Below, in pieces: positions 1-8,413 of a stretch of DNA of 64,000 nucleotides. Each line of letters opens with the position of its first letter. Position 1 is the stretch's first letter. Origin of the DNA: an uncultured Ruminococcus sp. GTDB taxonomy: Bacteria; Bacillota; Clostridia; Oscillospirales; Ruminococcaceae. The position numbers were made by a program, and so were the translations under genes. The notes beneath the pieces were generated by a model. The model made no database searches, was not told where the DNA came from, and was given only the letters and a program-made list of their open reading frames with translations. The DNA lies in assembly GCA_900545285.1 (NCBI GenBank), contig UQYK01000001.1:62001-126000 (forward strand), given 5' to 3'.

Positions 1-726
1 GTAGGCAAGGACTATCTGGTAAAGCTGGGCACCAAGACCATTCCGGGTATTGTTACACACATTGACTATGCAATTGATGTCAACACCGGGGCACATCAGG
101 AAACAGATACCCTGCACAAGAATGAAATCGCCGTGTGCGAAATCCTTCTGACAGAGGGTATTGTAGCAGACCGCTTTGCAAAGCATAAGACGCTGGGCGA
201 GCTGATTCTCATTGACCGTGTTACCGATATGACTTCTGCCTGCGGTGTTGTAGAAGAGGTCAGCGAAGAGAGCGTCGGCGGCGGAGACAAGGCATCCTTC
301 CAGTATCAGGATCTGAAGGCAAGAGGCGATATCTTTGAGGAATTCTACTATGATACCGACAGCCTCAATGTCCTGAAATACCAGCCGGTAAACCGTACCT
401 ACACGGTAGGCGATGAAATTCCGGTTGCAGGGGAGAGCTATCATTATCCGGACAGCTTTGATATTATTGTACTGCGTGACAGTGTAGCAGTTCGGGTACG
501 TGACAGAAAGATCACCGAAATTCTGCCGGCAGACCAGTACACCTATGACGGCGTTCCGGTGATTAACGGCAGAGGCTTTGCCGTACTGGCAGAGGATAAC
601 GATGCAGTACAGGCATTCCTGAAGGAATATGCAGAGACACCGGAGACAGATCAGAAGGCGTTCTTTGCAAAATGGGTGCGGTTTGATACATACCGGAAGG
701 TTATTTTCTCCACACCGTTATCGTAA
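1..726 (+). CDS. cysN: Sulfate adenylyltransferase GTPase subunit (CysN-like), C-terminal part
   Basis: The reading frame is open from the first base of the window, so the 5' part with the GTPase domain lies outside; 241 residues are visible. The first ~85 residues look like the EF-Tu domain III-type barrel of CysN/SelB-like GTPases, with the typical KNEIAVCEILLTE and LGELILIDRVTDMT stretches. CysN works with CysD to adenylate sulfate to APS. About 150 further residues follow, a C-terminal extension I do not recognise as a named domain. No partner gene lies downstream, so CysD and any APS reductase should be upstream of the window. Moderately confident of CysN; another translation-factor-like GTPase is possible because the G motifs are not visible. 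Confidence 0.7.
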   Translation, partial: VGKDYLVKLGTKTIPGIVTHIDYAIDVNTGAHQETDTLHKNEIAVCEILLTEGIVADRFAKHKTLGELILIDRVTDMTSACGVVEEVSEESVGGGDKASFQYQDLKARGDIFEEFYYDTDSLNVLKYQPVNRTYTVGDEIPVAGESYHYPDSFDIIVLRDSVAVRVRDRKITEILPADQYTYDGVPVINGRGFAVLAEDNDAVQAFLKEYAETPETDQKAFFAKWVRFDTYRKVIFSTPLS

Positions 727-794
727 TTGAAAATCCATTCTGATAAAAACACCTGCGGCAGCATCGTGACAAAATCAATCCGGTGCTGTCCCTG

Positions 795-845
795 AAAAAA
801 TCCGACAGCGCATCTTTTGGTTATGCATTGCCGGATTTTTTGTGC
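795..845 (+). terminator. Terminator-like hairpin after cysN
   Basis: AAAAAATCCG (795-804) pairs with CGGATTTTTT (832-841) around a long loop, with a T-run on the 3' arm. It separates the cysN-like gene from tcdA. The long loop makes it weaker than a classical intrinsic terminator. Confidence 0.4.
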
Positions 846-882
846 AGTACGAGTGTTACACACTGAAAAAATGGGAGGAATC

Positions 883-1653
883 ATGCTGAATCAATTTTCG
901 AGAACAGAATTGCTGTTTGGAAAAGCCGCAATGGAACATCTGCGGCAGTGTCGGGTTGCAGTGTTTGGCATTGGCGGCGTAGGCGGCTATGCCGTAGAGG
1001 CATTAGCACGCAGCGGTGTGGGAACGCTGGATCTCATTGATGATGACAAAATCTGTCTGACAAACTTAAACCGCCAGATTTTTGCCACGCGCAGCACCGT
1101 GGGCAAAGAAAAGGTGGCGGCGGCGAAAGCCCGGATTCAGGATATTTGCCCGGAAATCACCGTGCACACCCATTCCTGCTTCTTTATGCCGGATACGGCA
1201 GATCAGTTTGATTTCCATGATTTTGATTATGTGATCGATGCCATTGATACCGTAACCGGAAAGCTGAAAATTATTCTGCGCGCCAAAGCGGCCGGCGTGC
1301 CGGTGATCTCTGCAATGGGTGCCGGAAACAAGCTGGATCCCACGGCGTTTCGGGTTGCGGATATCTATGACACAAAGGTTTGTCCCCTGGCAAGAGTCAT
1401 GCGGTATGAGCTGCGCAAGCGGCATGTCCGAGATGTGAAGGTGGTGTATTCTGAGGAAAAGCCCATTCGTCCCATAGAGGATATGGCGATTTCCTGCCGG
1501 AACCACTGCGTTTGTCCGCCGGGCACTGTGCGGAAATGCACCGTGCGCCGGGATATCCCCGGTTCCAATGCCTTTGTGCCTTCTGTTGCCGGATTGATTC
1601 TGGCCGGTGAGGTGATCAAGGATTTGACGGCGGACTTTATCTGCCGGGACTAA
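883..1653 (+). CDS. tcdA: tRNA threonylcarbamoyladenosine dehydratase (TcdA/CsdL), ThiF/MoeB/E1-like family
   Basis: A 256-residue E1-like enzyme. The Rossmann ATP-binding motif GIGGVGG is at residues 29-35, followed by the acidic LIDDDK stretch and the LTNLNRQ motif that contacts ATP in this family. A CRNHCVCPPG segment lies near the C-terminus. TcdA adenylates the carboxylate of t6A37 in tRNA and cyclises it to ct6A. The start at 883 is chosen for the GGGAGG ribosome-binding site 5 bases upstream; an in-frame ATG at 817 has no such site. The length fits TcdA better than MoeB or ThiF, and no molybdopterin or thiamine genes are near. The gene stands alone between two terminator-like hairpins. 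Confidence 0.85.
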   Translation: MLNQFSRTELLFGKAAMEHLRQCRVAVFGIGGVGGYAVEALARSGVGTLDLIDDDKICLTNLNRQIFATRSTVGKEKVAAAKARIQDICPEITVHTHSCFFMPDTADQFDFHDFDYVIDAIDTVTGKLKIILRAKAAGVPVISAMGAGNKLDPTAFRVADIYDTKVCPLARVMRYELRKRHVRDVKVVYSEEKPIRPIEDMAISCRNHCVCPPGTVRKCTVRRDIPGSNAFVPSVAGLILAGEVIKDLTADFICRD

Positions 1654-1673
1654 GCAGTTGTAAAAAAGCAGAT

Positions 1674-1718
1674 AAAAAAATCACGCTGCCCCGTTTTTCA
1701 GGGACAGCGTGATTTTTT
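1674..1718. terminator. Bidirectional terminator between tcdA and yhgE
   Basis: AAAAAATCACGCTG and the facing CAGCGTGATTTTTT form a GC-rich stem with A and T tracts on opposite sides. It can stop transcription from both convergent genes. Confidence 0.85.
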
Positions 1719-1802
1719 ATGGGAAAGTCGGAAAATCTACAGGTTTCTCAAAAGCGGTAAGGAAATAGATTTTCCGAAAATGAAATTGTCAAAGCGTGTG
1801 CC

Positions 1803-4499
1803 TTAGGATGCCTGTGCCGGAATCAGCTTGGAAGCAGAAGCGGTTTCTGCCGGTTCTGTTTCCTCTTCCTGCTTCTTCAGGCGTGCCCGGAATCCGATCA
1901 TCAGCAGGCCTGCAAATACCAGTGCCAGAACAGCCAGCACGATGCAGTCTGTTGTGATATCCTGGTTGGATGCAATGCCGCTCCGGAAGCCGTGTACAGT
2001 GTAGGTGAACGGCATAAACGGATTCAGAATCTGATAGAACCGATCAGACAGTTCCAGCGGATAAGTTCCGGCGCAGCCGCTCAGCTGCAATACCATGAAT
2101 ACCAGGAGAATAAAGTCACCGATGATATCCAGGAAGAAGTTTACACAGTATTCCAGTGTGAGGAATGCAACAGAAGCCAGGCATGCGATGATTACGGTCT
2201 TGCCCATGTATTCCGGTTCAAAGTTGTTGAACAGGGACAGGCAGAGAATCATAATCAGCGCCTGGAGAATGCCCAGCCCCCACAGCTTTCCAAGGGTGAG
2301 ACCCCATGCCTTTGCTGCATTTTTGCCCTTGATTTTCTGATGATACGGAGAGAGCATAACGCAGAATGCCAGGCCGGAAACCCAAAGACCCACAGACATC
2401 ATGTATGCTGCCATGGCGTTTCCGTTTGTGGGAACCTCTGTCTCAAAGAATTCTGTCGGTGTGACCGGATTGGAGAACATGTCATAGGTCTGATCTGTGG
2501 TCTGGATGCCGTTGACTTCGTCTGCACCGTCTGCCAGAGAAGAGCCAAGTGTTTCTGCACCGTCAGAGAGATCATTCAGGCCGTTGCCCAGGGTGACAGA
2601 ACCGTCTGCCAGCTTTGCAGCGCCGTCCTGAATCTGTCCGGCACCGTCTGTCAGCTGTGCAGTGCCATCCAGCAGCGAGCTGTTGTTTGCAGTCAGCTGT
2701 GCAGTACCGTCTGCCAGCTGAGACGCGCCGCTCTGAAGCTGCGATACAGCATCTGTCAGTGTGGGTACGCTGTCTGCCAGCGTCTGTGCACCGTCATGGA
2801 GTGAAGATGCACCGCCCACCAGGGATGCGGTATTGGAATCCAGTGTCTTTAAGCCATCGGTCAGGCTGGAAACGCCGCCAGTATAGGCAGACACGCCGGA
2901 TTCCAGTGTGTAGCTGCCGTCCGTCAGCTGATCCAGTCCTGCGGAAATGCTCTGGGATCCCGGAAGCAGCTGGCTGTCTACTGCGGACTGTACGGACTGG
3001 AGTCCGTCAGAGAGAGACGTAATGGCCTGCTGTGCGCCGGGGATTGCCTGATCTGCACCAGATGCCAGTGCGCTTACACTGGTTTTCAGCTGCTGCATGG
3101 AATCCGCAGAACTGCTCAGATCCATGCTCTTGAGCGCAGTGGAAAGGCCGGTTACCTGTGTGCCGATATCCGAAATATCTGTTGCCAGTGCGGACATCGG
3201 TGCTGAGAAGCAATCCAGAAGCTGCTGCTGGAACGCAGGATCCAGGGACTGGAAGGCCTCAGTCTGTGTCATTGCAGTCAGGGAAGACTGCATAGCTGAC
3301 AGCTGATTGCCGGCATCTGCGGCACTGGTGCCGATTGCAGTAAGACTGGTAGTCAGCGTCTGTGCCAGAGCGCTGGTGTCCGGCAGCTCTGTTTTTTCCA
3401 GTGTGGCATTCAGGGTGTCAATGCCCTGCTGTAACTGTGTCAGGCCAGTGTTCAGCTGCTGCATCTGCGCCGCACTTTCCGGAGAAAGGCTGGTGCTCAG
3501 CGTACTGGACAGGGTTTGCAGTCCGGCTGTCATGGCGTCGCTGCCGGCCTGGAGCTGTGCTGCGCCGCTGGACAGAGAAGCCGCACCGTTTTGCAGCTGG
3601 CTGCTGTTGCCAGTCAGGGTTTGCGCACCGCCGAAGGCAGCGGCAACACCGTCTGTATAGCTGTTCACACCGCTGGAAAGGGTACCGGAACCGTCCGACA
3701 GTGCCACTGCACCGTCTGCCAGGGTACCTGCACCGCTTGCCAGCTGGTCCATGCCGTTTGACAAGGTTTTTGCGCCGTCATTTACAGTAGAAACGCCGTC
3801 TGTATAATCCTTGACACCGTCTTCCAGTGTCTTTGCACCATCTACGAAGGTGAGAGAGCTGTCTGCCAGTGTTTTCAGATTGTCAGAAATGGTCTTGTTG
3901 CCGTCCTGCAGCTTGGTAACACCGTCCTTTAATTGTGAAGCACCGTCTGCCGCATCGGTCATGCCATCTCCGATTGTCCCCAGCTGATCAAAAATGGTCT
4001 CCGTGTATTCCTTTGTCACACTTTCTGAAACCTGCTTTTCAATCTTTGCCAGAGCACTTTCACTCATTTTGGAAGCGATGTAGTTGGTACCCGGATTGGT
4101 ACGATACTGCAATTCCATTTTCTTCGGAGAGTCATCCATCAGGGTAGATGCATTTTCAGAAAAATCAGAGGGGATGGTAATTACCATATAATAAGTACCA
4201 TCGGTAATCCCTGCCTCTGCCTTTTTGGCATCTACAAAGTGGAAGTCCAGCTGGTCGTTTTCCTGGAGACGTTCTACAAGTTCATCTCCCACAGCCAGCG
4301 TTTTTCCGTCATAGTCTACGGATTTGTCCTCATTGACAACGGCCACCGGAAGCTGGTCTACATTTCCGTATGGATCCCACATGGAACCCAGAAACAGCGT
4401 GGTGTAAATGGTAGGAATCAATACGATTGCCGCCATTGCAATTCCATTAAAATGCCGCCAGAAAAAGCTGCGCTTTTTTTTGAGATCATTGCATTGCAT
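1803..4499 (-). CDS. yhgE: YhgE/Pip family membrane protein with long coiled heptad-like repeat region
   Basis: An 898-residue membrane protein. One transmembrane helix is near the N-terminus (MAAIVLIPTIYTTLFLGSMW, with the family's WDPYG just after). A periplasm-facing domain of about 150 residues follows, then about 450 residues of degenerate repeats of the form DGAxxLxDG, and five or so C-terminal helices of ABC-2 type. This is the architecture of the YhgE/Pip (phage infection protein) group, linked to type VII secretion and export in Firmicutes. The start has AGAAAGGAGC upstream. It is divergent from the TetR gene at 4676 and their promoters overlap, so TetR control is likely. The substrate is unknown. 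Confidence 0.85.
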   Translation of the reverse strand: MQCNDLKKKRSFFWRHFNGIAMAAIVLIPTIYTTLFLGSMWDPYGNVDQLPVAVVNEDKSVDYDGKTLAVGDELVERLQENDQLDFHFVDAKKAEAGITDGTYYMVITIPSDFSENASTLMDDSPKKMELQYRTNPGTNYIASKMSESALAKIEKQVSESVTKEYTETIFDQLGTIGDGMTDAADGASQLKDGVTKLQDGNKTISDNLKTLADSSLTFVDGAKTLEDGVKDYTDGVSTVNDGAKTLSNGMDQLASGAGTLADGAVALSDGSGTLSSGVNSYTDGVAAAFGGAQTLTGNSSQLQNGAASLSSGAAQLQAGSDAMTAGLQTLSSTLSTSLSPESAAQMQQLNTGLTQLQQGIDTLNATLEKTELPDTSALAQTLTTSLTAIGTSAADAGNQLSAMQSSLTAMTQTEAFQSLDPAFQQQLLDCFSAPMSALATDISDIGTQVTGLSTALKSMDLSSSADSMQQLKTSVSALASGADQAIPGAQQAITSLSDGLQSVQSAVDSQLLPGSQSISAGLDQLTDGSYTLESGVSAYTGGVSSLTDGLKTLDSNTASLVGGASSLHDGAQTLADSVPTLTDAVSQLQSGASQLADGTAQLTANNSSLLDGTAQLTDGAGQIQDGAAKLADGSVTLGNGLNDLSDGAETLGSSLADGADEVNGIQTTDQTYDMFSNPVTPTEFFETEVPTNGNAMAAYMMSVGLWVSGLAFCVMLSPYHQKIKGKNAAKAWGLTLGKLWGLGILQALIMILCLSLFNNFEPEYMGKTVIIACLASVAFLTLEYCVNFFLDIIGDFILLVFMVLQLSGCAGTYPLELSDRFYQILNPFMPFTYTVHGFRSGIASNQDITTDCIVLAVLALVFAGLLMIGFRARLKKQEEETEPAETASASKLIPAQAS

Positions 4500-4562
4500 G
4501 AGATATCTGCTCCTTTCTAAAATTGTCGCGAAAAAAACATCAATCTATTTAATAGAAAGCTG

Positions 4563-4591
4563 TTGACTTTTCGTCCTGTTTCTATTATAAT
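4563..4591 (+). promoter_or_regulatory. Promoter of the tetR-type gene
   Basis: TTGACT (4563-4568), 17-base spacer, TATAAT (4586-4591). ATAGAAA (4552-4558) and TTTCTAT (4579-4585) form an interrupted inverted repeat around the -35 region. Confidence 0.75.
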
Positions 4592-4612
4592 ATTTAGGAA
4601 GGGTATTTGCAA
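4584..4612 (-). promoter_or_regulatory. Promoter of yhgE, overlapping the tetR promoter
   Basis: Read on the minus strand: TTGCAA (4612-4607), 17-base spacer, TATAAT (4589-4584). The leader to the yhgE ATG is about 78 bases. The -10 hexamer shares four bases with the -10 of the opposing promoter because TATTATAATA is a palindrome. Confidence 0.65.
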
Positions 4613-4628
4613 CCATTAATTTTTTGGC

Positions 4629-4650
4629 CTATGTCTACTAATCAACATAG
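4629..4650. promoter_or_regulatory. Possible operator palindrome before tetR
   Basis: CTATGT (4629-4634) and ACATAG (4645-4650) are a perfect 6-10-6 inverted repeat just downstream of the predicted tetR start point. An autoregulatory TetR operator is plausible from position only. Confidence 0.4.
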
Positions 4651-4675
4651 TGTCTATTTGTAAGGAGGATTTGAT

Positions 4676-5302
4676 ATGGCAGACAATCAAAAACAGGAGC
4701 GACGGTATCGCCGGACAGAGGCATTGCTGGTCAACGGACTGACAACACTGCTCCAAGAAAAAAGCATTAAGGAAATTACGGTTCGGGAACTGGCAGATCT
4801 GGTGGACATCAATCGTTCTACTTTTTATCTCCATTATACCGATATTTATGACTTGCTGGAAAAAACAGAGGAGCGTCTGTTTCAGCAGATTCAGGATATT
4901 ATGCAGAAAGAATGGACCGGAAAAGCGGACTCCACCCATTTTTACCGCTTCCTGGAACGCACCTTTCAGGTTCTGGCGGAAAACGCACCCCTTTGTTCTG
5001 CGCTGATGGGGCCAAACGGCGATATTGCCTTTCTGCGTACGATTGAGGATATGTTCCGGAATGAAGGACTGAAAATTCTCCGCGCCTTTGCCCCGGTGGA
5101 ACTGCGGGAGCAGGATTTGCAATATGCGATTTCCTTTGCGCTGGCCGGCTGCATGGGGCTGGTGGGGCGCTGGCTCAAGAACGGATGTCCGGAGACCACA
5201 ACTCATATGGCAGAGCTGCTGCTTCTGCTGCTCCGGGAGGGCACTTCCTCCATTGGCACGCCTCTTCTGGAAGAATTGCCGCAGACTGCCGGCGTTCGAT
5301 AA
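4676..5302 (+). CDS. TetR/AcrR family transcriptional regulator
   Basis: A 208-residue regulator. The N-terminal helix-turn-helix is clear: ITVRELADLVDINRSTFYLH at about residues 39-58 is the TetR DNA-recognition signature. The C-terminal part resembles the ligand-binding half found in short TetR proteins of Firmicutes that sit beside yhgE/pip genes. The start at 4676 has AAGGAGGA a few bases upstream. It is transcribed away from yhgE, so it probably represses yhgE and itself; the ligand is unknown. An almost perfect intrinsic terminator follows. Confidence 0.88.
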   Translation: MADNQKQERRYRRTEALLVNGLTTLLQEKSIKEITVRELADLVDINRSTFYLHYTDIYDLLEKTEERLFQQIQDIMQKEWTGKADSTHFYRFLERTFQVLAENAPLCSALMGPNGDIAFLRTIEDMFRNEGLKILRAFAPVELREQDLQYAISFALAGCMGLVGRWLKNGCPETTTHMAELLLLLLREGTSSIGTPLLEELPQTAGVR

Positions 5303-5318
5303 AACAATACTTTTGATT

Positions 5319-5357
5319 AAAACACCGCCTGTGAAAACGTTTCACAGGCGGTGTTTT
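5319..5357. terminator. Strong bidirectional terminator, 18-bp perfect stem
   Basis: AAAACACCGCCTGTGAAA (5319-5336) pairs perfectly with 5340-5357 around a 3-base loop. It sits between the convergent tetR gene and the ABC permease gene. Confidence 0.93.
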
Positions 5358-5397
5358 GCTTGGGTATATTTCTTTTTCGTTTATGGAATGCGCAGAA

Positions 5398-6249
5398 TTA
5401 TACGCTCAGCTTCCGGTTCATCATCCATACTGTCAGCAGATAGCCAGCTACAGAGCCTGCAATGCAGAGCAGCATGGTCGGCAGATAAATGGCCGGCTGA
5501 AACAACACGTGGAGAAAATCTCCCAAGAACACTGTGCTGGATAGTCCGCTTTCCTGTGTGAACATAATTTTTCCTTCGTTATTCAGACCAGAAGCCAGAT
5601 GCGTTGTGAACAGTCCGCCCAACATGCTGAAGGCGTTGATAATTGCAAACCAGAGAATTACGCCCAGAATGGTGCGTCCCTTCTGATTGCCCATTATGGT
5701 TTTCAGCAGAACAATGACAACATAGGCGGTGATAACGTTGAACACAAAGGAAATGACGGTGCTCAGGAGATACATTGCCATTCCAAGGAAGTTGTAGGCG
5801 TTAAACACCACAGATTTCAGGCCGTTTTCTGTGATGGATGCATCAAACATGGACAGCACTGCAACAATAGAGGTTCCTCTGCGCTGCAATGCCAGAAAGA
5901 CATCCAGGGAAACGAGCAGAGAAAACAGAATGGTGATTCCCAGCAGCGCAAACAGGGTCATGAGCAGCTTGGAACCCACAATCTGGGCGGCGCTCCGGGG
6001 TGTGGAAAAGAGCAGATAGCCGGGCTTTTTAGAAATGTCATCGTTGAACATGATAACTCCATAGAGCAGGATGGCCATTGCGCCGAAGGCGATGCAGAGA
6101 AAACCGCCGATCAGACCGATGGCAAGGAGTATGTTGATTTCAAAGCACCAGCCGATCAGATACAACAGTTCAATCAGAAGTGTTACGCCGATAATGCCCA
6201 AGAAAATGGTACGGGAACGGCGGAATTCGTATTTTAATAAGGTACCCAT
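5398..6249 (-). CDS. ABC-2 type transporter permease of a GntR-controlled system
   Basis: A 283-residue integral membrane protein with about six hydrophobic segments, starting with a helix at about 15-35 (FLGIIGVTLLIELLYLIGWC) and ending with a helix before the short basic tail MNRKLSV. It is the last gene of a three-gene operon (GntR-type regulator, ATPase, permease) read on the minus strand and would pair with the ATPase at 6285-7022. Such YtrA-type cassettes in Firmicutes respond to cell-envelope stress or peptide antibiotics, but nothing here reveals the substrate. No close subfamily is recognisable by eye. Confidence 0.8.
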   Translation of the reverse strand: MGTLLKYEFRRSRTIFLGIIGVTLLIELLYLIGWCFEINILLAIGLIGGFLCIAFGAMAILLYGVIMFNDDISKKPGYLLFSTPRSAAQIVGSKLLMTLFALLGITILFSLLVSLDVFLALQRRGTSIVAVLSMFDASITENGLKSVVFNAYNFLGMAMYLLSTVISFVFNVITAYVVIVLLKTIMGNQKGRTILGVILWFAIINAFSMLGGLFTTHLASGLNNEGKIMFTQESGLSSTVFLGDFLHVLFQPAIYLPTMLLCIAGSVAGYLLTVWMMNRKLSV

Positions 6250-6284
6250 AATAAAATTCTCCTTTTTATTGTACAGTGCAGTGA

Positions 6285-7022
6285 TTATTGCAGGGGGGAT
6301 TGGGGCGGATTTTGCGGAAATGCCGGATGGGAAACACCGGCGAAGTATTCCCGGTACAGGTCAGAAATGGATTTTCCGTACTGTGTGCGGATTTCTTCCA
6401 GTTCGCCTTCCAGCACCAGCGTCCCGTTTGCCATCATGACGATGTGATCTACAATTGGCTCCAGCTCGTCAAATAGGTGGCTGGAGATCAAAATAGTTGC
6501 ATTGGGATTGGCTGCCCGGAGAATGCTCTGAATGATCTGGTCGCGGCCGATGAGGTCAATGCCGTTCAGCGGTTCGTCCAGCATGCAGACCTCTGCATCC
6601 CGGGAAAGGGTGGCTGCAATTTTCAGCTTTGCCGCCATACCGGAGGACAGTGCCTTTACCTTTAAATCCGGTGTCAGTTCCATAAACTGGAGCAGAGAGG
6701 CGAAACGCGCTCTGTCGAAATCCTCGAAAAAGTCCGCATAAAACTGCTCTACATCCCGGATTTTCATATAGTCATAGTAAAACGGCTCTGTGCTCATATA
6801 GGCGATGTGCTTCTTGGATTCTACGCCGATGGGCAGATCCTGATAAGTGACGCTGCCGCTGTTGACCTTTACCAGACCTGCGGCCACTTTCATCATCGTG
6901 CTTTTACCGCTGCCGTTGGGGCCGACCAAGGCGTAAACATGGCCGGGCTGAAAGGAAATGCTCAGATCCTGGAGCGCCTTTTTCCCGCCGTAAACTTTTG
7001 TAACATGTTCAAATTTCAGCAT
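6285..7022 (-). CDS. ABC transporter ATP-binding protein
   Basis: A 245-residue ATPase. Walker A GPNGSGKST is near residue 34, Walker B VCMLDEPLNGID near residue 148, and the switch histidine is in ISSHLFDE. The signature motif reads LSSGM rather than LSGGQ, a deviation often seen in YtrB/EcsA-like exporters. Its start overlaps the end of the upstream regulator gene by 7 bases, suggesting translational coupling, and the permease follows 35 bases downstream. It powers the transporter made with the 5398-6249 permease. Confidence 0.9.
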   Translation of the reverse strand: MLKFEHVTKVYGGKKALQDLSISFQPGHVYALVGPNGSGKSTMMKVAAGLVKVNSGSVTYQDLPIGVESKKHIAYMSTEPFYYDYMKIRDVEQFYADFFEDFDRARFASLLQFMELTPDLKVKALSSGMAAKLKIAATLSRDAEVCMLDEPLNGIDLIGRDQIIQSILRAANPNATILISSHLFDELEPIVDHIVMMANGTLVLEGELEEIRTQYGKSISDLYREYFAGVSHPAFPQNPPQSPLQ

Positions 7023-7405
7023 ACTGTGCCTTCTTTCTTCGGATTCTGCTGGGATTGTGCTTCCAGCAAGTGTATGATTTCTTCTTTGGAAAAATGATAG
7101 GTTGCCATTTGCGTGAGAAACTGTGCACTCAGCCTCTCCCCGATTTCCTGCCGCAGCTGCTCCGGCATGCCAGGATTTTCCGTGAGGAATGTGCCGATGC
7201 CGCGCCTGGTATACGAGATGCCCTCTGCTTCCAGCTGGCGGTAAATCCGCTGTACCGTATTGGGATTGACCTGGTACGCAATGGCCAGCTCTGCATTGGA
7301 GGGCAGCTTGTCGCCAGGCTTTAATTCCCCGATGACAATGCGCCGCTTGATATCTTCTGCAATTTGCAGATAGATCGGATAATTTGCCTGAAAATTCATT
7401 TGCAT
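7016..7405 (-). CDS. GntR family transcriptional regulator, YtrA subfamily
   Basis: A 129-residue regulator with a GntR winged helix: IYLQIAEDIKRRIVIGELKP at about residues 11-30 and the recognition segment AYQVNPNTVQRIYRQLEAEG at about 48-67. The C-terminal part is short (about 60 residues), as in the YtrA subfamily, which regulates the ABC transporter genes of its own operon. Two copies of a TAGTWCACTA palindrome overlap the promoter just upstream, arguing for autorepression of the whole operon. First gene of the operon, overlapping the ATPase gene. Confidence 0.9.
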   Translation of the reverse strand: MQMNFQANYPIYLQIAEDIKRRIVIGELKPGDKLPSNAELAIAYQVNPNTVQRIYRQLEAEGISYTRRGIGTFLTENPGMPEQLRQEIGERLSAQFLTQMATYHFSKEEIIHLLEAQSQQNPKKEGTVC

Positions 7406-7431
7406 GCTCCTTTCCGACTTTTCTGGTAAAC

Positions 7432-7457
7432 TAGTTCACTAGCTATATAGTACACTA
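7432..7457. promoter_or_regulatory. Two GntR operator copies TAGTTCACTA and TAGTACACTA
   Basis: Two near-identical 10-base palindromes at 7432-7441 and 7448-7457, 16 bases centre to centre. The second extends to a 7-2-7 palindrome (ATATAGT/ACTATAT, 7445-7460). They cover the -10 and start region, where a repressor would block RNA polymerase. Confidence 0.65.
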
Positions 7458-7475
7458 TATTTGCAGCTTTGTCAA
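7447..7475 (-). promoter_or_regulatory. Promoter of the gntR-ABC operon
   Basis: On the minus strand TTGACA (7475-7470), 17-base spacer, TACTAT (7452-7447). The -10 lies inside the upstream operator copy. Confidence 0.75.
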
Positions 7476-7510
7476 GGGGTTTTTGAAAAAAATCTGCCGG
7501 ATATTTTTTC

Positions 7511-7539
7511 TTGAAAAAAATTTGCTTCCATGTTATAAT
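7511..7539 (+). promoter_or_regulatory. Orphan forward promoter with no gene downstream
   Basis: TTGAAA (7511-7516), 17-base spacer, TATAAT (7534-7539) preceded by TG. The only features downstream on this strand are a hairpin at 7575-7610 and the antisense of trmO. Confidence 0.4.
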
Positions 7540-7574
7540 GTATGATATTAAGATTGCGCTTCAGAAAAATGCGA

Positions 7575-7610
7575 AAACCGATGAAAAACGCAGCGGTTTT
7601 CCATCGGTTT
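7575..7610 (-). terminator. Terminator hairpin of trmO
   Basis: Arms 7575-7589 and 7596-7610 pair with a single mismatch around a 6-base loop. The T-rich tail CATTTTTCT is on the minus-strand 3' side, which fits termination after trmO. Confidence 0.65.
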
Positions 7611-7643
7611 GCATATCTGCCCGGTGCGGAGTAATCGGCAGAG

Positions 7644-8321
7644 TTATGGCTCTGCCGGAAAGACGCCGCATACCGTGAGAATATCTCCGGCAACAACAAA
7701 GCGGATTTCCAGGCCGGCAAACGGAAAGCCGTATACCCGTTCCGGGTCGTGCTGATAAGCCGGCCGGGGATCCTGTTCCAGCACCTGAATCAGCCCTTGC
7801 TGCAAGTCCGCCGGGACAAGCCGCAGCCACTGCTCCGGAAATTGTACCGTGAGCCGGTGTTCCGCCGCAGGCACGGCAAATCCCCCGGCGGCCTCCGGGT
7901 GACTGTCAATGTGGGGCAGGTAGGGCTTGATATCGTAAATGGGGGTGCCGTCCATCAGGTCTGCACCGGAAACAATCAGATAGGGTGCATCTGTGCCGTG
8001 ATACACAATTTTCTCCAGCTTTACCACAGAAAGCCCGATGGGATTGGGACGAAACGGAGAACGGGTGGCAAAAACGCCCATGCGGACATTTCCGCCCAGA
8101 CGGGGCGGCCGGACTGTGGGCGACCAGTTCTTGCGGATGGCCTCTGAAAACTGCCAGATGAGCCAGATGTGGGAAAATTCTTCCAGCCCCCGGAGGGCAT
8201 CTGCGTTCCGGTAAGGGGGCGTGAAGAGAATCCGGGACTGGAGGGCGGTGACAAGACCGCTCTGCCGGGGAATCCCGAACTTGGTGGAAAACTGATTTTG
8301 AATCTGTGCAATGATCTGCAT
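7644..8321 (-). CDS. trmO: tRNA (N6-threonylcarbamoyladenosine37-N6)-methyltransferase TrmO (YaeB family)
   Basis: A 225-residue protein of the TsaA/YaeB fold. Family motifs are IGxxRSPF-like RSPFRPNPIGLSVVKL and DGTPIYDIKPYLPHIDS in the middle, and a C-terminal YxxDPRPAY-type segment (LEQDPRPAYQ). TrmO transfers a methyl group from S-adenosylmethionine to N6 of t6A37 in threonine tRNAs. The start at 8321 has AAAAAAGGAGCC upstream; an ATG 69 bases earlier lacks this. It is a second t6A-tailoring gene in the window beside tcdA at 883. Single gene, with its own terminator hairpin. Confidence 0.88.
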   Translation of the reverse strand: MQIIAQIQNQFSTKFGIPRQSGLVTALQSRILFTPPYRNADALRGLEEFSHIWLIWQFSEAIRKNWSPTVRPPRLGGNVRMGVFATRSPFRPNPIGLSVVKLEKIVYHGTDAPYLIVSGADLMDGTPIYDIKPYLPHIDSHPEAAGGFAVPAAEHRLTVQFPEQWLRLVPADLQQGLIQVLEQDPRPAYQHDPERVYGFPFAGLEIRFVVAGDILTVCGVFPAEP

Positions 8322-8413
8322 GGAAAACGGCTCCTTTTTTGTAATCGTGTCACCATTATAGCACAGCCGGTGCACGGATGTCCAGTGCAAGCCTTTTCTT
8401 TCGGAGGTGTTTC

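Noticed and set aside
1803..4499. DNA repeat array in yhgE
   Set aside because: The repetitiveness is at protein level (DGA-type heptads) and imperfect at DNA level; it is part of the coding sequence.
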